Assembly (NCBI GenBank): GCA_964640965.1
Contig: CAZXJB010000049.1
Coordinates: 1 to 18,076, forward strand
Origin: HRBIN12 sp964640965
GTDB lineage: Bacteria; Actinomycetota; UBA4738; HRBIN12
Direction: 5' to 3'
Length of the DNA: 18,076 bases
Shown one piece after another: positions 14,145 to 18,076 of the stretch. The notes beneath the pieces were generated by a model. The model did no database searches and was not told the DNA's origin. It saw nothing but the letters and a program-made list of their open reading frames with translations. Position 1 is the first letter of the stretch, and each line of letters begins with the position of its first letter. A program made the position numbers and the translations under genes.

Positions 14145-15524
14145 GTGACCGAGCGCACCCGCTTCGACCTCGCCACCGCCGACATCCCGACGGCCTGGTT
14201 CAACCTGCTGCCGGACATGGCGGCGGCCGGCATCCAGCTCCTGCCGCCGCTGCACCCGGGGACGAAGGAGCCCGTCACCCCGGACCTGCTCGCGGCGCTG
14301 TTCCCCGAGGCGCTGATCGCCCAGGAGGTCTCGACCGAGCCGTGGATCGACATCCCGGGGGAGGTCCTGGACATCTACCGGCTGTGGCGACCGACGCCCC
14401 TGTTCCGGGCGACCAGGCTCGAGCGGGCCCTTCAGACGCCGGCCCGGATCTACTTCAAGTACGAGGGGACCTCGCCGGCCGGCTCGCACAAGCCGAACAC
14501 CGCGATCGCGCAGGCCTTCTACAACCGGCAGGCGGGCGTCCGACGCCTGTCGACCGAGACGGGCGCGGGGCAGTGGGGGTCCTCGCTCGCGATGGCCTGC
14601 CGGTTCTTCGACCTCGAGTGCCTCGTGTTCATGGTCAAGGCCTCCTACGAGCAGAAGCCCTACCGGCGGATCTTCATGGAGACCTTCGGGGCCGAGGTCC
14701 GGCCCTCGCCCTCGAGCACGACCGAGGCCGGCAAGAGGGTGCTCGAGGAGCACCCCGACTCCACGGGCTCGCTCGGGATCGCCATCAGCGAGGCGATCGA
14801 GGTCGCGGCCACGAACGGCGACACGAACTACTCCCTCGGGTCGGTCCTGAACCACGTCCTGCTGCACCAGAGCGTGGTCGGGCTGGAGGCCCAGCGCCAG
14901 ATGGAGATGGCCGGCGAGCGGCCGGACGTCGTGATCGGGTGCGTGGGCGGCGGCTCGAACTACGCGGGCCTCGCCTACCCCTTCGTGGCGGGCCGGCTCC
15001 GGGGCGAGACCCCCGACATGCGGTTCCTCGCCACCGAGCCGGCGGCGTGCCCGACCCTCACCAAGGGGCGGTTCGCCTACGACTTCGGCGACACCGCGCA
15101 GCTCACGCCGCTGCTTGCGATGTACACGCTGGGGCACGACTTCGTGCCGGCCCCGGTGCACGCCGGCGGGCTCCGGTACCACGGCGACGCGCCCTCGCTC
15201 TCGCTCCTCGTGCGCGAGGGTCACATGGAGGCCGCCGCGTACACGCAGAACGAGGTCTTCGAGGCGGCCGTGCTCTTCGCCCGGACCCAGGGGATCGTGC
15301 CGGCGCCCGAGTCGGCCCACGCGATCCGCGGGGCCGTGAACGAGGCGCTCGCCGCACGCGAGGCCGGGCAGGAGCGCGTGATCCTCCTCGGGCTCTCGGG
15401 CCACGGCCACTTCGACATGCAGGCCTACGACGACTACCTGAACCGGCGCCTGCCCGAGATCGAGTTCGACCCCGCGGCCGAGGAGGCGGCCCTCGCCCAC
15501 CTGCCCGAGGTGCCGATCGGCTGA
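14145..15524 (+). CDS. trpB2: Tryptophan synthase beta chain-like protein, TrpB2 class
   Basis: PLP enzyme that joins indole and serine to give tryptophan; TrpB2 proteins can often act without TrpA. The 459 residues are longer than a TrpB1 and match the TrpB2 class. That class has a distinctive N-terminus (IPTAWFNLLPD...LPPLHPGT) and an insert before the RPTPLFRATRLE segment (82-94). Lys116 in GSHKPN binds PLP, Glu138 in TETGAGQWG is the expected acid-base residue, and GGGSN (268-272) holds the phosphate. SGHGHFD (418-424) replaces the TrpB1 ending. No trpA or other tryptophan gene is nearby, so it may salvage indole or use another nucleophile. Confidence 0.95.
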   Translation: MTERTRFDLATADIPTAWFNLLPDMAAAGIQLLPPLHPGTKEPVTPDLLAALFPEALIAQEVSTEPWIDIPGEVLDIYRLWRPTPLFRATRLERALQTPARIYFKYEGTSPAGSHKPNTAIAQAFYNRQAGVRRLSTETGAGQWGSSLAMACRFFDLECLVFMVKASYEQKPYRRIFMETFGAEVRPSPSSTTEAGKRVLEEHPDSTGSLGIAISEAIEVAATNGDTNYSLGSVLNHVLLHQSVVGLEAQRQMEMAGERPDVVIGCVGGGSNYAGLAYPFVAGRLRGETPDMRFLATEPAACPTLTKGRFAYDFGDTAQLTPLLAMYTLGHDFVPAPVHAGGLRYHGDAPSLSLLVREGHMEAAAYTQNEVFEAAVLFARTQGIVPAPESAHAIRGAVNEALAAREAGQERVILLGLSGHGHFDMQAYDDYLNRRLPEIEFDPAAEEAALAHLPEVPIG

Positions 15525-15527
15525 GAC

Positions 15528-15557
15528 GAGCCGGCCTCGGCTCCCCGCCTCGGCGGG
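15528..15557. terminator. Two consecutive GC hairpins between convergent trpB2 and the PIN toxin gene
   Basis: GAGCCG (15528-15533) and CGGCTC (15538-15543) pair around GCCT. CCCGCC (15544-15549) and GGCGGG (15552-15557) pair next to it. They fill the 37-base gap between two convergent stops. No T-tract follows on either strand, so they may act as a bidirectional terminator of the U-less kind or simply block read-through poorly. Confidence 0.4.
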
Positions 15558-15561
15558 CGCG

Positions 15562-15936
15562 TCACGATGCCGGGAGCCGAGCGAGCGGGATCCGCTTGGA
15601 GCGCCGGAGCGCGCGATCCCTGGTGACGAGCGGGATCCCGTGGACGATGCTCGTGGCGGCGATCAGCTCGTCCGCGGGATCGACGGCCACGTCGAGGCGC
15701 GTGCTCGCGCGGGCGATCTCGATCGTGATCGGCCACACGTGGATCTGCGCCAGGGTCCGCCGCACGAGCCGGTCGTCGAGATCCACCTCGATCCGGCCGA
15801 GCTGCGCGAGCTTCGCGATCTCCCAGAGCACGATGGCCGACACCGACCACGGCTCGCCCTGGAGCAGCCGACGCTCCGTCGGCGTCAGGTCGTCGACGAC
15901 CGCGTACAGCAGGACGTGGGTGTCAAGGTTGAGCAT
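15562..15936 (-). CDS. PIN-domain ribonuclease toxin (VapC-like)
   Basis: PIN-domain toxins cleave RNA using a magnesium site of clustered acidic residues. This 124-residue protein is the usual size. The acidic set is in place: Asp5 in LDTH, Glu39 in LWEIAKL, Asp86/Asp89 in DPADELIAA and Asp107 in TRD. The start of the protein (MLNLDTHVLLYAV) and the IPLVTRD ending are typical. The ATG at 15936 overlaps the end of the antitoxin gene by 14 bases, so the pair is translated together. The antitoxin is of the Phd/YefM class rather than the AbrB-like VapB class, a common pairing for this PIN subgroup. Confidence 0.9.
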   Translation of the reverse strand: MLNLDTHVLLYAVVDDLTPTERRLLQGEPWSVSAIVLWEIAKLAQLGRIEVDLDDRLVRRTLAQIHVWPITIEIARASTRLDVAVDPADELIAATSIVHGIPLVTRDRALRRSKRIPLARLPAS

Positions 15937-16141
15937 CCCAGCGGGCCCCGGTCGAGAGCACGTCGCCCTTGATCCTGACCTTGTCGCGGAGCGCGCCGAT
16001 CAGGTGGGCCGACCCGGCTCGGATCGGGATGAGCTTGGCCACCGGCCTGCCGCGCTTGGTGATGACGATGCCCTCCTCGTCGACCTGGTCGAGGAGGGCG
16101 AGGCACTGCTCCTTGAACTTCGCCGCGCCGATCTCCTTCAT
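15923..16141 (-). CDS. Phd/YefM-type antitoxin
   Basis: Short antitoxin, 72 residues from the ATG at 16141, that would bind the PIN toxin and its own promoter. MKEIGAAKFKEQCLALLDQV, then EEGIVITKRGRPVAKLIPI, is the standard Phd/YefM DNA-binding half. The last 30 residues, ending GARWDAQP, are likely the toxin-binding tail. An ATG two codons earlier (16147) is also in frame. I prefer 16141 because the -10 box TATCAT directly abuts 16147, so transcription would start at about 16141 and leave out the first ATG. The much longer open frame upstream is antisense to the glutaryl-CoA dehydrogenase gene. Confidence 0.88.
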   Translation of the reverse strand: MKEIGAAKFKEQCLALLDQVDEEGIVITKRGRPVAKLIPIRAGSAHLIGALRDKVRIKGDVLSTGARWDAQP

Positions 16142-16147
16142 GGCCAT

Positions 16148-16176
16148 ATGATAGGACTGGTCACATGAGATGTCCA
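16148..16176 (-). promoter_or_regulatory. Promoter of the toxin-antitoxin pair
   Basis: TGGACA (16176-16171) and TATCAT (16153-16148) on the minus strand are 17 bp apart, the best sigma-70 match in the window with the CoA-transferase promoter. Imperfect dyad symmetry (TGGACA...TGACCA) covers the spacer and could be the antitoxin's operator. The transcript would start near 16141, making the antitoxin mRNA leaderless. Confidence 0.6.
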
Positions 16177-16209
16177 GATCGGCCGCGGATCGGCGCGTCC
16201 GGCGTCCGG

Positions 16210-16215
16210 TACGCT
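16210..16215 (+). promoter_or_regulatory. -10 hexamer for probably leaderless glutaryl-CoA dehydrogenase gene
   Basis: TACGCT ends 7 bases before the GTG at 16223, and there is no Shine-Dalgarno. It lies back to back with the divergent toxin-antitoxin promoter, 33 bp from the latter's -35 box. No -35 box was found for this direction. Confidence 0.5.
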
Positions 16216-16222
16216 GTGGTCC

Positions 16223-17395
16223 GTGCCAGCCGAGATCGACCCGCTCGACTTCCTCGGGATCGAGCGGCTCCTCACCGACGAGGAGCGGGAGATCCGGGAC
16301 GCGGTCCGCACGTTCGTGCGCAAGGAGATCCTGCCCGGGATCGAGGGCTGGTTCGAGTCGGCGACGTTCCCGCGGGAGGTCGCCAAAGGCCTCGCCGACC
16401 TCGGCCTGCTCGGGATGCACCTGGAGGGCTACGGCTGCCTCGGCGCGAACGCCGTCTCCTACGGGCTCGCGTGCCTCGAGCTCGAGGCCGGCGACAGCGG
16501 GTTCCGCTCGTTCGTCTCGGTCCAGGGCTCGCTCTGCATGTACCCGATCTGGCGCTACGGGAGCGAGGAGCAGAAGGAGCGGTGGCTCCCGGCGATGGCC
16601 CGGGGCGAGGCGATCGGCTGCTTCGGCCTGACCGAGCCCGACGCCGGCAGCGACCCCGCCAGCATGCGCACGCACGCCCGCCGTGACGGCTCGGACTGGA
16701 TCGTCTCCGGCACCAAGATGTGGATCACGAACGGCGGCATCGCCGACCTCGCCGTCGTGTGGGCGAAGACCGAGGAGGGCGTGCGCGGCTTCCTCGTCCC
16801 CACCGACGCGCCCGGCTTCTCGACCCACGACATCCACCGCAAGCTCTCGCTGCGCGCGAGCGTGACCTCGGAGCTCGTCCTCGACGACGTGCGGCTGCCC
16901 GAGGAGGCCGTGCTCCCCGGCGTGGTCGGGATGAAGGGGCCGCTCTCCTGCCTCACCGAGGCGCGGTACGGGATCGTCTGGGGGGCGATGGGGGCCGCCC
17001 GCGCCTGCTTCGAGACCGCGCTCGCCTACGCGAAGGACCGGGTGCAGTGGGGCCGGCCGATCGCCGGCTTCCAGCTCACCCAGCGCAAGCTCACGGACAT
17101 GGCCCTCGAGCTGAACAAGGGGATGCTGCTCGCCCTGCACCTCGGGCGGATGAAGGACGAGGGGCGCCTGCGGCCGCAGCAGGTCAGCATGGGCAAGCTG
17201 AACAACGTGCGCGTGGCCCTGGAGATCGCCCGCGAGGCCCGCGCGATCCTCGGCGCGAACGGGATCACCCTGGAGTACCCGGTGATCCGCCACATGAACA
17301 ACCTCGAGTCGGTGTACACCTACGAGGGCACGAACGAGATCCACACGCTCATCGTGGGCGAGGCGCTGACGGGGCTGCGGGCCTACGACCGATGA
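16223..17395 (+). CDS. gcdH: Glutaryl-CoA dehydrogenase (acyl-CoA dehydrogenase family)
   Basis: FAD enzyme that oxidises and decarboxylates glutaryl-CoA to crotonyl-CoA in lysine, tryptophan and glutarate breakdown. The 390 residues are full length. The FAD-binding family motifs are FGLTEPDAGSDP (134-145) and WITNGG (167-172). Arg95 in SGFRSFVSVQ matches the substrate-carboxylate arginine of the human enzyme. The catalytic base is Glu368 in TYEGT. The ending EYPVIRHMNNLESVYTYEGT, followed by NEIHTLIVGEALTGLRAY, is characteristic of glutaryl-CoA dehydrogenase rather than of straight-chain acyl-CoA dehydrogenases. The GTG at 16223 fits the -10 box. An electron acceptor (ETF) is not encoded nearby. 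Its stop opens the relay of mini-ORFs leading to the oxidoreductase gene. Confidence 0.92.
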   Translation: MPAEIDPLDFLGIERLLTDEEREIRDAVRTFVRKEILPGIEGWFESATFPREVAKGLADLGLLGMHLEGYGCLGANAVSYGLACLELEAGDSGFRSFVSVQGSLCMYPIWRYGSEEQKERWLPAMARGEAIGCFGLTEPDAGSDPASMRTHARRDGSDWIVSGTKMWITNGGIADLAVVWAKTEEGVRGFLVPTDAPGFSTHDIHRKLSLRASVTSELVLDDVRLPEEAVLPGVVGMKGPLSCLTEARYGIVWGAMGAARACFETALAYAKDRVQWGRPIAGFQLTQRKLTDMALELNKGMLLALHLGRMKDEGRLRPQQVSMGKLNNVRVALEIAREARAILGANGITLEYPVIRHMNNLESVYTYEGTNEIHTLIVGEALTGLRAYDR

Positions 17396-17451
17396 GCGAC
17401 CGACGAGCGATCCGATGAGCGGACCGGTCGGGGACCGGTGAGCGGCCGGTG
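17392..17451 (+). other. Stop-start relay: chain of overlapping mini-ORFs on a 23-bp repeat
   Basis: The gcdH stop overlaps an ATG at 17392 (ATGA), which opens an 8-codon frame ending at 17418. That stop overlaps an ATG at 17415 opening a second 8-codon frame ending at 17441. That stop overlaps a GTG at 17438 opening a 4-codon frame ending at 17452, whose stop overlaps the GTG at 17449 of the oxidoreductase gene. Each junction is ATGA or GTGA. The first three starts are exactly 23 bp apart and share RTGAGCG, so the run probably arose by tandem duplication of a start region. Confidence 0.75.
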
Positions 17452-18076
17452 ACCCACGCGGTGGAGACGGACCCGCGCCATCCGCTCGGCTTCTGGCTCG
17501 AGACCTGCGGGGAGGATCTCGCGCCGCGTCCGCCCCTCGCGGGGGACCTCGAGGTCGACGTCGCGATCGTGGGCGGCGGGTTCACGGGGCTGTGGACCGC
17601 CTACTACCTGGCGAGGTCCGACCCGGGCCTGCGGATCGCGGTGCTCGAGCGCCGGGTGGCGGGCTTCGGCGCCTCGGGCCGCAACGGCGGGTGGGCGTCG
17701 GCCGAGCTCACGGTCCCGGCGCCGGTCGTCGCCGCGCGCTTCGGCGTCGACGGCGCGCGGGCGATGGGCGCGGCGCTCCGGGACGCCGTGCTCGAGATCG
17801 AGCGGGTCTGCGCGGCCGAGGGGATCGACGCGCACCTCGCGCGCGGCGGGAGCCTGAAGGTGGCGACCTCGCCCCTCGAGGCCGACCGACTGCGGGCCGA
17901 GCTGGACGCGCTCGCGGGCCTCGACGAGGGGGACCGGCGGTGGCTCGACGCCGACGAGGCCGCCGAGCGGATCGCCGTGCGGGGCCTCCGCGGCGCGGTC
18001 TCCACCCCGCACTGCGCCGCGCTGCAGCCGGCGCGCCTCGCCCGCGGGCTTGCGCGGGTGGCCGAGGGGTTCGGCG
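17449..18076 (+). CDS. FAD-dependent oxidoreductase, DAO family (PuuB-like), truncated by window end
   Basis: About 209 residues of the N-terminus are present and the gene runs off the right edge. After a lead of some 35 residues (HPLGFWLETCGEDL), the FAD-binding Rossmann strand reads DVAIVGGGFTGLWTAYYL (37-54), with GGGFTG at 42-47 and Glu67 ending the second strand (AVLER). ASGRNGG (75-81) is typical of the amine/amino-acid oxidase group that includes gamma-glutamylputrescine oxidase. Such enzymes oxidise a secondary or primary amine and reduce oxygen or a quinone. The GTG at 17449 is the first good start after the in-frame stop at 17416-17418. GTG at 17461 is an alternative. Coupling to gcdH goes through the mini-ORF relay. 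Confidence 0.85.
   Translation, partial: MTHAVETDPRHPLGFWLETCGEDLAPRPPLAGDLEVDVAIVGGGFTGLWTAYYLARSDPGLRIAVLERRVAGFGASGRNGGWASAELTVPAPVVAARFGVDGARAMGAALRDAVLEIERVCAAEGIDAHLARGGSLKVATSPLEADRLRAELDALAGLDEGDRRWLDADEAAERIAVRGLRGAVSTPHCAALQPARLARGLARVAEGFG

Noticed and set aside
13569..15500. 643-codon minus-strand open frame opposite the Rieske gene and trpB2
   Set aside because: Compositional shadow of two well-supported plus-strand genes.
13643..16168. 841-codon plus-strand frame spanning the Rieske gene, trpB2 and the toxin-antitoxin pair
   Set aside because: Out of frame with all conserved motifs and made mostly of Arg/Ala/Gly/Pro; it crosses both strands' real genes.
15923..17344. 473-codon minus-strand frame ending in the antitoxin
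   Set aside because: Only the last 72-74 codons match Phd/YefM; the rest is antisense to gcdH.

Overview
The window is very GC-rich and densely coding. GTG starts are common, and long antisense open frames arise only from base composition. It looks like a chromosomal segment of a high-GC Gram-positive-type bacterium, most likely an Actinomycetota lineage; a high-GC Chloroflexota lineage is also possible. The hints are a phosphatidylinositol-phosphate-synthase-like CDP-alcohol transferase, a substrate-binding protein anchored by a C-terminal membrane helix instead of a lipobox, TrpB2, and many apparently leaderless genes. No rRNA, tRNA, insertion sequence, CRISPR array or phage gene was seen.

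Layout. Bases 1-181 are non-coding and hold a short tandem repeat and four copies of a 14-bp GTCAAC-type quasi-palindrome. A class III (CaiB/BaiF) CoA-transferase runs leftward (182-1408) from a good promoter whose transcript would begin exactly at a strong UUCG-capped hairpin. A 234-residue helix-turn-helix/coiled-coil protein of unknown function runs rightward (1617-2321). Bases 2343-12346 are all on the minus strand. In transcription order they hold a trypsin-like protease whose signal peptide is out of frame, two tandem class I glutamine amidotransferases, a creatininase-family amidohydrolase, and a complete Dpp/Opp-type ABC importer (binding protein, two permeases, two ATPases with overlapping or abutting genes).

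From 12470 the plus strand carries greA, a CDP-alcohol phosphatidyltransferase, a Rieske ferredoxin-like protein and trpB2. A vapBC-like toxin-antitoxin pair follows on the minus strand. The right end has a glutaryl-CoA dehydrogenase and the start of a DAO-family FAD oxidoreductase that runs off the window; these two are joined by a chain of overlapping mini-ORFs.

How the genes may work together (inference). The minus-strand block looks like uptake of peptides or small amides followed by amide-bond hydrolysis: the importer, a creatininase-fold amidohydrolase, a PuuD-like gamma-glutamyl hydrolase and a second amidotransferase. The PuuB-like oxidoreductase at the right edge would suit the same chemistry. 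The CoA-transferase and glutaryl-CoA dehydrogenase could share acyl-CoA metabolism but lie 15 kb apart.

Two start modes alternate in the window. Some genes have clear Shine-Dalgarno sequences. Others lack one but have a TAnnnT -10 hexamer 6-10 bases before the start codon, which points to leaderless transcripts. The most unusual structures are the stop-start relay at 17392-17451, the CoA-transferase leader hairpin, the quasi-palindrome array at 59-194 and the frame break in the protease gene.
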